The position numbers and the translations under genes are program-made. Below the pieces are notes generated by a model. That model saw nothing but the letters and a program-made list of their open reading frames with translations. It was not told the DNA's origin and did no database searches. This document shows positions 43,811 to 52,822 of a stretch of DNA of 64,000 bases, in pieces; the first letter of the stretch is position 1, and each line of letters begins with the position of its first letter. The stretch comes from UBA7398 sp947491605 (GTDB lineage Bacteria; Actinomycetota; Actinomycetes; Nanopelagicales; Nanopelagicaceae), in NCBI GenBank assembly GCA_947491605.1, contig CANLJW010000001.1, positions 34,051 through 98,050 of the forward strand, written 5' to 3'.

Positions 43811-44787
43811 TGAGCGTAAAAGGTATTTTATTAGTTGGCGGCAAAGGCACCAGGCTTATGCCGCTCACGAAAAATACACCGAAACCAATGTTGGAAGTTG
43901 CCGGTGTGCCTTTTACTGCACATCAACTAGCTAAAGCTAAAGCAGCTGGAATCACAGAAATTGCGCTTGCGACTTCGTATATGGCTGAAGTTTTCCAACC
44001 TTATTTTGGTGACGGCTCTACACTTGGAATGAAACTACATTATGCAGTAGAAACGGAAGCTCTCGGAACTGGCGGTGCTATTAAAAATGCCAGCAAAGTT
44101 TTGAATTTGCAACCTGGAGATTCGGTTGTAATTTTTAACGGAGATGTACTTAGCGGCCATGATTTAACCGCCCAGATTAATTTTCACAGGAGTTCTAAAG
44201 CTGCAGTAACTTTATTTCTTATTGAAGTAGCAGACGCTCGGGCATTTGGGTGCGTGCCGCTGGATGGCGATAAAAACGTGCTCGCATTTTTGGAGAAAAT
44301 GGATAGCCCAGTAACCAACTTGATTAATGCCGGATGCTACATTTTTGATAGTTCAGTATTTGAAATGATTCCTGCGGAAATTGTGATCAGCGTGGAACGC
44401 GAAACTTTTCCAGATTTATTAAAGCAAGGTCTAACCGTTAAAGGATATGTAGATCAAAGTTATTGGTTAGATATTGGTACACCAGCGGCTCTAATTACCG
44501 CCTCTCAAGACTTAATCACCAAGAAATTGCAATCGCCGGCCACTCCCGAAAATGATGGGAAGGCATTGATTGCGCCCGATGTAACTATGGGAAAGTCGAC
44601 AAAAATTGCAGGCGGCTCAGTAATTTCTAAGGGCGTAGTTATCGGCGAAAATTGCGAAATTATTGGATCAATAATTTTTGCAGGTGCGAAAATAGCTGAT
44701 AATTGCCGCATAATTAATGGAATTGTGGCTCCAAATTCGCAAATTGCAGCCAACACCGTGGCCACCGCGGAAATAATTGGATATTGA
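43810..44787 (+). CDS. Sugar-1-phosphate nucleotidyltransferase (ManC/GDP-mannose type)
   Basis: NDP-sugar pyrophosphorylase of 325 residues. The nucleotide-binding signature GILLVGGKGTRLMPLTKNTPKPML is at the N-terminus (about 5-28), the metal/sugar segment VVIFNGDVLSG is near 112, and YWLDIGTP near 218 closes the catalytic domain. The last 70 residues form a left-handed beta-helix with hexapeptides (GKSTKIAGGSVISKGVV). It resembles the mycobacterial mannose-1-phosphate guanylyltransferase lying near whiB2 and manB. A phosphomannomutase gene lies 5 kb downstream, so GDP-mannose is the probable product; glucose-1-phosphate cannot be excluded. TAATG overlap with dapC. Confidence 0.85.
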   Translation: MSVKGILLVGGKGTRLMPLTKNTPKPMLEVAGVPFTAHQLAKAKAAGITEIALATSYMAEVFQPYFGDGSTLGMKLHYAVETEALGTGGAIKNASKVLNLQPGDSVVIFNGDVLSGHDLTAQINFHRSSKAAVTLFLIEVADARAFGCVPLDGDKNVLAFLEKMDSPVTNLINAGCYIFDSSVFEMIPAEIVISVERETFPDLLKQGLTVKGYVDQSYWLDIGTPAALITASQDLITKKLQSPATPENDGKALIAPDVTMGKSTKIAGGSVISKGVVIGENCEIIGSIIFAGAKIADNCRIINGIVAPNSQIAANTVATAEIIGY

Positions 44788-44801
44788 CCCAGTAAAAAAC
44801 T

Positions 44802-44817
44802 TTCGATTTTCGTCGAA
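44802..44817. promoter_or_regulatory. Inverted repeat upstream of the whiB2 promoter
   Basis: TTCGA and TCGAA are arranged symmetrically around six bases, just upstream of the whiB2 -35 box. It may be an operator or a weak terminator of the preceding gene. There is no T-run downstream, so an operator is more likely. Confidence 0.3.
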
Positions 44818-44823
44818 TCTGAC

Positions 44824-44852
44824 TTGACTCAAACGAATAACAAGCGTGTAAT
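44824..44852 (+). promoter_or_regulatory. Strong sigma-70-like promoter of whiB2
   Basis: TTGACT at 44824-44829 and TGTAAT at 44847-44852 are separated by 17 bases, each one base off the consensus. Transcription would start near 44859 and leave a leader of about 46 bases with a good ribosome site. It is the best match to a housekeeping promoter I found in the window. Confidence 0.7.
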
Positions 44853-44904
44853 TCTCTTATTAGCGCTGCCGGATCGGCGGCCCATCCATTTAGGAGATCT
44901 ATAG

Positions 44905-45195
44905 ATGTCTGAAATACGCCGAGTTGAATATCTAAATAGCGGCCCCAGCATCCAACTAGGAAATGGCGAGATAGTTGAACTATCTTGGCAGGAGCGATCA
45001 CTCTGCGCTCAGACTGACCCAGAAGCTTTCTTCCCTGAAAAAGGTGGATCCACTAGAGAAGCCAAGCGCGTTTGCATGTCGTGCGAAGTTCGCTCAGAAT
45101 GTCTCGAGTACGCACTAGCTCACGATGAGAGATTTGGGATCTGGGGCGGATTATCCGAACGCGAACGGCGCAGATTGAAACGACGTCCAGCGTAA
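44905..45195 (+). CDS. whiB2: WhiB2/WhmD-type iron-sulfur regulator
   Basis: WhiB-family protein of 96 residues. The four cluster cysteines are Cys34, Cys57, Cys60 and Cys66, and the GIWGG turn (78-82) and basic ERRRLKRR tail follow. The length of the head and the position before a large glycosyltransferase, DUF3499 and manB match WhiB2/WhmD, which controls septation and division in other actinobacteria. The ATG has AGGAG eight bases upstream and a near-consensus promoter lies 53-80 bases upstream. WhiB proteins act with the primary sigma factor. The targets here cannot be read from the sequence. Confidence 0.93.
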   Translation: MSEIRRVEYLNSGPSIQLGNGEIVELSWQERSLCAQTDPEAFFPEKGGSTREAKRVCMSCEVRSECLEYALAHDERFGIWGGLSERERRRLKRRPA

Positions 45196-45229
45196 CTTCA
45201 ACTTTAGTGCCAAGGGTGGTGCAAACACT

Positions 45230-48200
45230 ATGGCAAGCAATCCAGATGAATTAACCCAATATGTAACTGCTGTTTTGGTTACCCATGATGGCGCAACTTG
45301 GATTACCGAAGTGGTTGCAGCGCTAACTTCACAATCAAGAAAAATCGATCGCTTAATTGCAATTGATACCGATTCAAAAGATGAATCAGCTAAAAAATTA
45401 CGAAGCGCAGGCATCACAACGCTTTCAATGTCGCGCGGTACCGGTTTTGGTGATGCGATTGATGAAGCCCTTCGCAAATTGCCATCGAAGAATTCTGAAA
45501 CTGTAACTGAATGGATTTGGTTAATTCATGATGATTCTGCACCTGCCAAAAGCGCGTTAGCCGAATTATTAACTGCGATTGAGAATCGGCCTACAGTTGC
45601 AATAGCTGGGCCAAAAATAAAAGGTTGGCACGATCGAAATCACTTACTAGAAATTGGCGTCAGCATTGCTGGCAACGGTGCGCGCTGGACTGGACTTGAA
45701 TATCGCGAACAAGATCAAGGTCAGCGCGATGGCATTAAAGATGAGTTAGCAGTAAGTACTGCTGGCGCTTTAATTCGCAGAGATGTCTATGAGGAGCTAG
45801 GTGGTTTAGATCCGAACCTTTCACTTTTCCGGGATGACGTTGATTTTGGCTGGCGCGCTAATGTTGCTGGCCATGCAGTCATATCGGTATCGAATGCAGT
45901 CATCTTTCATGCCGAAGCGGCTGCCTCTGAACGGCGCTCGGTAGATGTATCTGAGGCATTTTTACATCGCCCGTTACTGCTTGATCGCAGAAATGCTGCA
46001 TATGTAATTTTGGCTAACTCATCTAATTGGTTGCTACCAATTCTTGGCCTCCAATTATTTGCTTCTGCGTTAGCGCGAGCAATTGGTTATTTATTTGCAA
46101 AACTTCCCGGTTATGCAGCAGATGAAATTGCTGCAGTTGGTTTGTTGATCATTCGACCTAATCTAATTTTTCAAGCGCGAAAAAACCGAAAAAAGACGCG
46201 GTTACTATCACCGAGAACTGTTGCACGCTTTGTACCACCACGGGGCAGTCAATTGCGGTTAGCGATTGAACGCTCCCGCGCTGTCATAACTCGCTTTGGG
46301 GAGAGTCGCAAATCCGCCGAAGAATTAAGTGAATTGACACTACCTACAATTGATTTGGGCAATGAAGATGCAGAAGAAGTAGATAATTCACCGCAACAAT
46401 TTATAAAAATTCGAGCGCTATTAAATCGTCCAATATATCCGTTGACGCTATTAATTTTGATATTGACTCTGATTGCATCACGAAATCGTTTTGGTTCGCT
46501 AGCCGGGGGTGCGCTCTCAACCGCACCTGCAAGTGCTTTTGATTTATTTAAAAAGTACATAGATTCATGGCACCCAATTGGGCTTGGCTCAAGCTCAAGT
46601 GCGCCTCCTTGGATTTTTCTCTTAGCGCTCTCATCGATAGCGTTATTGGGTAACATAAAATTATTTATCGCATTGCTTTTCATTTTTGCAGTTCCACTCG
46701 CTCTAATATTTATCTATCGGCTGGCTCGAAAAATAACCGAATCGCGCACTATCGCGTTTATGGCTGCCATGCTTTATGCGTTTTCGCCACCAGTATTAGG
46801 AGCGGTCAATACCGGATCTTTTGGCACACTTTTTGTAGCGCTGATTGCTCCATTCTTTTTTACCACCCTGATTTCACGACGTGATTTAAGATCACATTCG
46901 TGGGAGAAATTAGCCGCCTTCGCACTTTTTGATACTTTCATTTTAATTTTTGCACCATCAGCTTTTCTAGCTATATTTTTCTGGCAATTGACTCGCTCGC
47001 TCCCAGAGATAATAAAATTATTACGAGCAGTTAAAACTCGGATTGAGTTCTATGAAGTTTATAAAGCTTTGATAATTAAATTAACTTTCTTACTTTTAAC
47101 GCCACTCGTGCTGACTCTGCCGTGGTCGCTAAATTTGATTCGAAACCCATCGCGCTTCTTACTCAATCCCGGAATTCCGGTACCTGGGGGCAGTGCGCTG
47201 AGCACTTTGTTAACGAATCCAGGTGGCTTTACCAGCTTGCCATTTTGGATTATCTCGCCAGCTTTGGCATTTGCAGTAGTCGCGTTATTTAGCGCTAAGA
47301 GTCGTGAGTATGGCGAGTTAGCAGTATTTATGATCGGTTTTGCGCTACTCACAAATGTTTTTCTAATCACCGGGAATGGCGTTTCCGCATATTTTCATAC
47401 TTGGTCCGGCAGTATTTTAACGTTAGCAACACTAAGTGCAATTTTTGCTGGAATAAATCTTTCAGATAACCATATCCCACGATTATCTAGGGCACATTTT
47501 AATTTTCGACATATTTTGCTCTTTGCAATTTCATTCCTGTCGGTGGCTTATTTAACACTCACCACATCATGGTGGGTTTCAAGCGGTGCTGATTCACAAG
47601 TAAGTGCGAGTCACCTTTCACGCCTGCCAGCATTCTTAAGTGCTGGCGGACAAACCGATGAGCGCTACAAAACTTTAGTTCTATATAAAGAAAGAGAAGT
47701 GCTTAATTATTTCATTGCAAGAGATGCGAGCATTGAATTGGGAGATCCAGATTTAACGTTTAGTTCAAGTAAAATAGTGGATGATTCAATTAAGAATTTG
47801 GTTAATGGAAGTGGCGTAACCAGTAGTAAATATCTAGGGGAGTTTGGAATTAAATTTGTTTTCATGGCAAATCCTGTTGATAATGAAGTAGTTCGAACTA
47901 TCGACGGTATTGGTGGCTTTACTCGACTCTCTGCAACTCGAGATGGTATTTCTTGGAAGATTGGTAGCGCGCATAACCGAATCTCATATATTTCAAATTC
48001 CGATGGATTGGTAGGGATGGTCAGCGGCGCTGTTGGAACGCAATCAACAGTTCCAGGCGCTGGCACCGTCGTGATTGGCGAAAATTTTGACAGCAGTTGG
48101 AAACTTTTGTTAAACGGTTCAGTGATGAAATTACTTAAAAATGAATCTGGTATGCCAGAATTTAAAGTGCCAAGCGCTGGTGATGTAATCATTTATCATG

Positions 48201-48319
48201 ATGGAACTTCAAGAAGAGCCTGGATTTCACTTCAAGCAATTCTGGCAATTTTTATAATCGTGCTCGCAACTCCTGGCCGAAGACGCAAACGAGAATTTGC
48301 GGATGAGGAGTTAGCATGA
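45230..48319 (+). CDS. Large membrane glycosyltransferase (GT2 + multi-TM)
   Basis: A 1029-residue protein. Residues about 10-240 form a GT2 domain (VLVTHDGATWITEVVAALTS, the DTDSKD and HDDSA acidic motifs, FRDDVDFGWRAN acceptor region). Then come roughly a dozen hydrophobic segments between about 260 and 800, and a C-terminal extracytoplasmic part ending with one more helix and RRRKREF. Large glycosyltransferases followed by DUF5719 between whiB2 and manB are a conserved actinobacterial arrangement, probably for a mannose-containing envelope polymer or glycoprotein. The start follows WhiB2 by 34 bases. Donor and product are unknown. Confidence 0.85.
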   Translation: MASNPDELTQYVTAVLVTHDGATWITEVVAALTSQSRKIDRLIAIDTDSKDESAKKLRSAGITTLSMSRGTGFGDAIDEALRKLPSKNSETVTEWIWLIHDDSAPAKSALAELLTAIENRPTVAIAGPKIKGWHDRNHLLEIGVSIAGNGARWTGLEYREQDQGQRDGIKDELAVSTAGALIRRDVYEELGGLDPNLSLFRDDVDFGWRANVAGHAVISVSNAVIFHAEAAASERRSVDVSEAFLHRPLLLDRRNAAYVILANSSNWLLPILGLQLFASALARAIGYLFAKLPGYAADEIAAVGLLIIRPNLIFQARKNRKKTRLLSPRTVARFVPPRGSQLRLAIERSRAVITRFGESRKSAEELSELTLPTIDLGNEDAEEVDNSPQQFIKIRALLNRPIYPLTLLILILTLIASRNRFGSLAGGALSTAPASAFDLFKKYIDSWHPIGLGSSSSAPPWIFLLALSSIALLGNIKLFIALLFIFAVPLALIFIYRLARKITESRTIAFMAAMLYAFSPPVLGAVNTGSFGTLFVALIAPFFFTTLISRRDLRSHSWEKLAAFALFDTFILIFAPSAFLAIFFWQLTRSLPEIIKLLRAVKTRIEFYEVYKALIIKLTFLLLTPLVLTLPWSLNLIRNPSRFLLNPGIPVPGGSALSTLLTNPGGFTSLPFWIISPALAFAVVALFSAKSREYGELAVFMIGFALLTNVFLITGNGVSAYFHTWSGSILTLATLSAIFAGINLSDNHIPRLSRAHFNFRHILLFAISFLSVAYLTLTTSWWVSSGADSQVSASHLSRLPAFLSAGGQTDERYKTLVLYKEREVLNYFIARDASIELGDPDLTFSSSKIVDDSIKNLVNGSGVTSSKYLGEFGIKFVFMANPVDNEVVRTIDGIGGFTRLSATRDGISWKIGSAHNRISYISNSDGLVGMVSGAVGTQSTVPGAGTVVIGENFDSSWKLLLNGSVMKLLKNESGMPEFKVPSAGDVIIYHDGTSRRAWISLQAILAIFIIVLATPGRRRKREFADEELA

Positions 48320-49629
48320 AGAAACATGGTTTATTGCCTTATTTATCATTTCTGGTAATCACTTTTCTGGTTGCAACTTTATGGACCGTAGAAACCAAAC
48401 AAGTTGAATTCACAGAGAGCTATCCCGCCACCGTCTGTCCGGCTTCGGCAAATTCGGGAAGTGAAGTTGCGCTATTACCAAATAAGAATCTAAAGGTTAG
48501 AGATATTGCTCCTGGAAAAACTGCGCTTAAGTTTAGAAAACCAGGGAGTAATTCACCGACTATCACCGCAAATCCAATGCTGATCACGGGCAACCCCGCA
48601 ACTACCGCGGTAGTTCAAAGTAAAGGTTCATCTTGGACTGGCGCCGCAATTTGTAATGCAGGAATTGCGGATTCCTGGTTTGTCGGCGGTTCTGGTGGCG
48701 TAACAAGTCAGTCTGTACTTTCTATCGTGAACAGTGGTCTAAATGAAGCCATCGTTGATATCTCGGCATATAGCGAAAAAACTGGAGTAGTGACTCGTGC
48801 GATAACTATAAAGTCAAACTTACAAATTAATATTCGGTTAGATTCACTTGCGCCTGGCTCTGAATATACGGTTTTACATTTACAAACTAGATCTGGTCGG
48901 GTGACAAGTTATTTATTTGACGAGCGCAAAAAAGGTTTAAAATTTTATGGTGGTGATTTTGTCAACTCGCAATCTGCGCCAAAAACTAACTTATCAATTG
49001 CCGGAATAATTACAAACCCAGGGAAAAACGGAAAAATTACTCACTCAGTCAGATTATTAGCACCATTTGATTCAAACGCAAACGTTAATCTGCAAGTTCT
49101 TGCAAGCGATGGGGTATTTACGCCAGTAGGTTTTGATTCAATCAATCTGAAAGCTGGTGTTGTAAAGGAGCTTCCACTCAATATTGATTTAGGAAAAACA
49201 GCGATTGGCGTAAAGGTAACCAGCGACCAACCAATTGTTGCAAGCGTCTATACATATCTAGAAAGCAAAGCCTCAAGAGATTTTATTTGGAGTACTCCAA
49301 GTGGCAACCTAACAAAAGTTTCGCTAAATATTGATGGATTAGAGCCAACCTTGACACTGACTGGATCCGCAATAGATATAAACATTAAATGGAGCAGCGC
49401 TTCGGGCAAGTCATTCAGTAAAATAGTTCACGCAAGTGACCTAATTAACTGGAAAGTTCCACCAAACACTCGCCTGATCGAGATTACTTCACTACCAAAC
49501 GCGCTTCCTTTGGAAGGTGCTGGGTTTATTTGGCGCTCTACTGCTGGAATTGCATTTTTACCCTTTAAAACCGGATCAACTTTAGAAAGTTCCAGTCTGC
49601 CAATTTCAAATATCGCGATTATTTCCTAG
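48316..49629 (+). CDS. DUF5719 exported protein
   Basis: A 437-residue protein with an N-terminal signal/anchor helix (about 6-25, PYLSFLVITFLVATLW) and an otherwise extracytoplasmic, beta-rich body. CPASANSGSEVAL, SSWTGAAICNAG and GSGGVTSQSVLSIVNSG suggest the DUF5719 family, whose members always follow the big glycosyltransferase near whiB2. It overlaps that gene by ATGA. Two cysteines (about 36 and 114) may form a disulfide. I infer a partner of the glycosyltransferase on the outer membrane face; no enzyme motif is visible. Confidence 0.8.
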   Translation: MKKHGLLPYLSFLVITFLVATLWTVETKQVEFTESYPATVCPASANSGSEVALLPNKNLKVRDIAPGKTALKFRKPGSNSPTITANPMLITGNPATTAVVQSKGSSWTGAAICNAGIADSWFVGGSGGVTSQSVLSIVNSGLNEAIVDISAYSEKTGVVTRAITIKSNLQINIRLDSLAPGSEYTVLHLQTRSGRVTSYLFDERKKGLKFYGGDFVNSQSAPKTNLSIAGIITNPGKNGKITHSVRLLAPFDSNANVNLQVLASDGVFTPVGFDSINLKAGVVKELPLNIDLGKTAIGVKVTSDQPIVASVYTYLESKASRDFIWSTPSGNLTKVSLNIDGLEPTLTLTGSAIDINIKWSSASGKSFSKIVHASDLINWKVPPNTRLIEITSLPNALPLEGAGFIWRSTAGIAFLPFKTGSTLESSSLPISNIAIIS

Positions 49630-49705
49630 CGTTGTTGGAATTAGCCAAGAGTTCTGGCGCGAGTAAATCCCAGCTTTTGGAGAGTTAACCTACTAATCTT
49701 TCGGT

Positions 49706-50098
49706 ATGACTTCTAGCGACTCATCGACTGCACATACACGTGCGTTGAATCGAACTTGTTCGAGGTCTGGCTGTCGCAAAAACGCTATCAAAACTCTAAC
49801 TTATATTTATTCAGATTCAACAGCAGTACTTGGGCCGCTCGCAACTTATGCGGAACCGCACGCTTATGATTTATGTGAGACTCATAGCGAAAAGATGACT
49901 GTCCCAATGGGTTGGACCGTTTTGCAACATACTCCAGATGCAAAAATCGCTGGACCTAGTGATGATGATTTGATGGCAATCGCAGATGCAATTCGAAACG
50001 CCGGCAAGAGTGAAAGCGCAGAAGGTCAAGTCGTAGCTAAGCAAGTGCCACAACAAGAAGTTGGTCGACGAGGGCATTTACGCGTTCTACCTTCATGA
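49706..50098 (+). CDS. DUF3499 zinc-ribbon-like protein
   Basis: A 130-residue actinobacterial DUF3499 protein. The N-terminal CSRSGCRKNAIKTLTY and the later DLCETHSEKMTVPMGW supply a CxxxxC plus CxxH set that could bind zinc. The C-terminal portion is acidic, with a basic tail GRRGHLRVLPS that is also typical. It lies between DUF5719 and manB and overlaps manB by ATGA. The function is unknown. The 76-base gap upstream shows no clear promoter. Confidence 0.88.
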   Translation: MTSSDSSTAHTRALNRTCSRSGCRKNAIKTLTYIYSDSTAVLGPLATYAEPHAYDLCETHSEKMTVPMGWTVLQHTPDAKIAGPSDDDLMAIADAIRNAGKSESAEGQVVAKQVPQQEVGRRGHLRVLPS

Positions 50099-51486
50099 TT
50101 AGTACAGAGTTGCTCGACAAAATTATTAAAGCTTACGATATCCGTGGTTTAGTTGAGAATGAAATTACACCAGATTTCACATTTGCAGTTGGTTCTGCTT
50201 TTGCAAGGCTTTTAGAGCTAGAGCGAGAACCAGCCACCGTAATAATTGGTGAAGATATGCGACCAACCTCAACCCAATTAGCTGATGCATTTTCTGATGG
50301 CATCACAGCACAAGGTATGGATGTAATTAGAATTGGTTTAGCCTCGACCGATCAACTCTATTTTGCTGCTGGTTACCTCAATTTTCCGGGTGCCATGTTT
50401 ACCGCTAGCCATAATCCAGCTTCGTATAACGGAATTAAATTATGTAAAAGTGGAGCTCGCCCAATCGGGAAAGAGTCTGGATTGGTTTGGATTCGAAATG
50501 CGATCGCTGACGGGATGCCGATTTCTAATCGTCCCGTCGGAACTGAAACTTCTCGAGATATGTTGCAAGAATATGTTGAATATTTATTCTCGCTCTTTAC
50601 TCATGATTTCGGTACTGGTCGCAATTTAAAAATAGCAATCGATGCCGGTAATGGAATGGCTGGACACACAGCCCCCGCAGTAATGTCACGAATTAGCGCG
50701 GAAGTTTCCCCTATTTATTTTGAATTAGATGGCTCGTTTCCAAATCATGAGGCAAACCCAATTGCACCTGAGAATTTAGTAGATTTACAAAAACTTGTTA
50801 AGAAGCGGCATGCTGATATTGGTTTAGCTTTTGATGGCGATGCTGATCGTTGTTTTCTTGTAGATGAAAAAGGTTCGCTGGTCGCACCATCAGCTCTTAC
50901 CGCATTGATTGCGGAACGGGAACTGAAAAAACGGCCAGGTTCTGGAATTATTTATAATTTAATCTCATCCAAAGCTGTTCCTGAAGTTATCTTAGAAAAT
51001 GGCGGTACGCCACTTCGTAGTCGTGTGGGCCATTCTTATATTAAAAAAATGATGGAAGAATCTGGTGCTATTTTTGGTGGCGAACATTCTGGCCATTTTT
51101 ATTTCAAAGAGTTTTGGCGAGCGGATTCTGGAATGTTGGCTGCGCTCCATGCAATTGCAGCGCTACAAGAAAGTACGGAACCGCTATCAAAATTACTAGA
51201 GCCATATCAAAGATATGTTTCTAGCGGTGAGATTAATTCGGTAGTCAAAGATCAAGTTGCGGCAGTTACGTTTATTGAAAACCATTACCGTGAGTTAAGC
51301 GATAAGAACTCATTAAATTTGGAATTTGATGATCTAGATGGGCTAACGGTCACAAGCGATAATTGGTGGTTCAACGTCCGAGCCTCAAATACCGAACCGT
51401 TGTTGCGGCTTAATGCTGAAGGCGATACCGAAGCCGAGATGGTCAAAATTCGCGATGAGGTGCGCAACATCATCAAGACGCGGTAA
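50095..51486 (+). CDS. manB: Phosphomannomutase/phosphoglucomutase
   Basis: Phosphohexomutase of 463 residues, interconverting mannose-6- and mannose-1-phosphate (or the glucose pair). The catalytic serine is in TASHNPASYNGIK near 103, the metal-binding DGDADR near 246-251, the sugar-specificity loop GGEHSGH near 326 (the GEHSG form of bifunctional PMM/PGM), and the phosphate loop RASNTEPLLRLNAE near 425. It belongs to a different subfamily from the pmmB in the nucleoside island. Together with the nucleotidyltransferase at 43810 it could supply GDP-mannose for the glycosyltransferase between them. Confidence 0.93.
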   Translation: MISTELLDKIIKAYDIRGLVENEITPDFTFAVGSAFARLLELEREPATVIIGEDMRPTSTQLADAFSDGITAQGMDVIRIGLASTDQLYFAAGYLNFPGAMFTASHNPASYNGIKLCKSGARPIGKESGLVWIRNAIADGMPISNRPVGTETSRDMLQEYVEYLFSLFTHDFGTGRNLKIAIDAGNGMAGHTAPAVMSRISAEVSPIYFELDGSFPNHEANPIAPENLVDLQKLVKKRHADIGLAFDGDADRCFLVDEKGSLVAPSALTALIAERELKKRPGSGIIYNLISSKAVPEVILENGGTPLRSRVGHSYIKKMMEESGAIFGGEHSGHFYFKEFWRADSGMLAALHAIAALQESTEPLSKLLEPYQRYVSSGEINSVVKDQVAAVTFIENHYRELSDKNSLNLEFDDLDGLTVTSDNWWFNVRASNTEPLLRLNAEGDTEAEMVKIRDEVRNIIKTR

Positions 51487-51538
51487 AGTACCCAGGTCTT
51501 GCAGGGCTAATTGTTCGTCTAATGAGGAGATTTCTTAA

Positions 51539-52822
51539 GTGAACCCAACAACCATTGCTATTCCAAAACATGACATCGCAGATGCAGCACTCGCCGCCGA
51601 AGGTAAGAAGCGGATCGAATGGGCAGAGCGGAATATGCCAGTTCTGGCACAGATTCGAGAACGGTTCGCTAAAGAACAACCATTTACTGGCGTTCGATTT
51701 GCAGCATGTATGCACGTAACCACTGAGACTGCGAATTTAATGCGGACGCTAAAAGCTGGTGGCGCTGAGATAGCGCTTTGCGCTTCTAACCCGCTCTCAA
51801 CTCAAGATGACACTGCAGCTGCACTAGTACATGAATATGGAATTTCAGTATTTGCAAGAAATGCGGTTGATCGCGATGGCTATTACAAGCACATCAATGC
51901 TGCGCTTGATATCGAACCACACCAAGTTTTTGATGATGGTTGCGACTTAGTAAATACTTTGCACACAACTCGTAAAGAATTGCTTGGCACAATTGTTGGT
52001 GGTTGCGAAGAGACCACAACTGGCGTGATCCGATTGCATCAAATGGCAAAAGATGGCGCGCTAACTTTCCCAATGATTGCGGTAAATGACACCGACACCA
52101 AACATATGTTTGATAATCGATACGGCACTGGACAATCAACACTTGATGCAATTTTCCGTGCAACTAATACTTTGCTTGCTGGAAAAATCCTAGTAGTTGC
52201 TGGTTTTGGATACTGTGGCAAAGGTGTTGCAGAGCGCGCCAAGGGTATGGGCGCTGATGTAGTTGTAACTGAAATTGACCCAACAAAAGCACTTGATGCA
52301 ATGATGCAGGGCTATCGCGTAATGCCGATGTACGAAGCCGCAAAAATTGGCGATGTTTTCATCACTGTCACGGGAAACCGAGATGTACTTAGATCTGAAC
52401 ATTTCTCGATGATGAAAGATGGCGCAATTCTTGCTAATTCAGGTCACTTTGATATTGAAATCGATGTCGCTTGGTTAGAAAAATTCGCAAAGCAGAAAAA
52501 TAAGAAAATTCGACACCAAACCGATGAATACGTTCTATCTGATGATCGTAGAATTCTTTTGGTTGCGGAAGGTCGATTAGTAAATCTAGGCGCTGCTGAA
52601 GGTCACCCTGCCGCAGTAATGGATATGTCATTCTCCGATCAAGCACTTACTGCGGAATGGCTAGTTAAGGCTGCAAGCTCCCTAGCAGCAGGCGTGCATA
52701 ACGTGCCTACCGAAATTGATAAAGAAGTGGCACGATTAAAGTTGCAAAGTATGGGTGGCGAGATCGATACTTTAACTCCAGAACAATTCTCGTATCTGAA
52801 TTCGTGGGAGCACGGTAGCTAA
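51539..52822 (+). CDS. ahcY: Adenosylhomocysteinase, short (archaeal/Thermotoga-like) form
   Basis: Hydrolyses S-adenosylhomocysteine to adenosine and homocysteine. At 427 residues it is about 60 shorter than typical actinobacterial SahH. It ends SFLNSWEHG-like (YLNSWEHGS) and lacks the C-terminal lysine-tyrosine tail that reaches into the neighbour subunit's NAD site in classical enzymes. Substrate and cofactor motifs are present: SNPLSTQDD, KMADGA-like DGALTFP, the NAD loop GFGYCGKGVAERAKGMGA near 221, and EGRLVNLGAAEGHPAAVMDMSF. GTG start with GAGGAG nine bases upstream. Adenosine produced can go to Add. It precedes mtrA, as in other actinobacteria. Confidence 0.92.
   Translation: MNPTTIAIPKHDIADAALAAEGKKRIEWAERNMPVLAQIRERFAKEQPFTGVRFAACMHVTTETANLMRTLKAGGAEIALCASNPLSTQDDTAAALVHEYGISVFARNAVDRDGYYKHINAALDIEPHQVFDDGCDLVNTLHTTRKELLGTIVGGCEETTTGVIRLHQMAKDGALTFPMIAVNDTDTKHMFDNRYGTGQSTLDAIFRATNTLLAGKILVVAGFGYCGKGVAERAKGMGADVVVTEIDPTKALDAMMQGYRVMPMYEAAKIGDVFITVTGNRDVLRSEHFSMMKDGAILANSGHFDIEIDVAWLEKFAKQKNKKIRHQTDEYVLSDDRRILLVAEGRLVNLGAAEGHPAAVMDMSFSDQALTAEWLVKAASSLAAGVHNVPTEIDKEVARLKLQSMGGEIDTLTPEQFSYLNSWEHGS

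Noticed and set aside
51487..51538. S-adenosylhomocysteine riboswitch before ahcY
   Set aside because: Only 52 bases separate manB and ahcY, and no paired elements or pseudoknot of the known SAH classes could be drawn.
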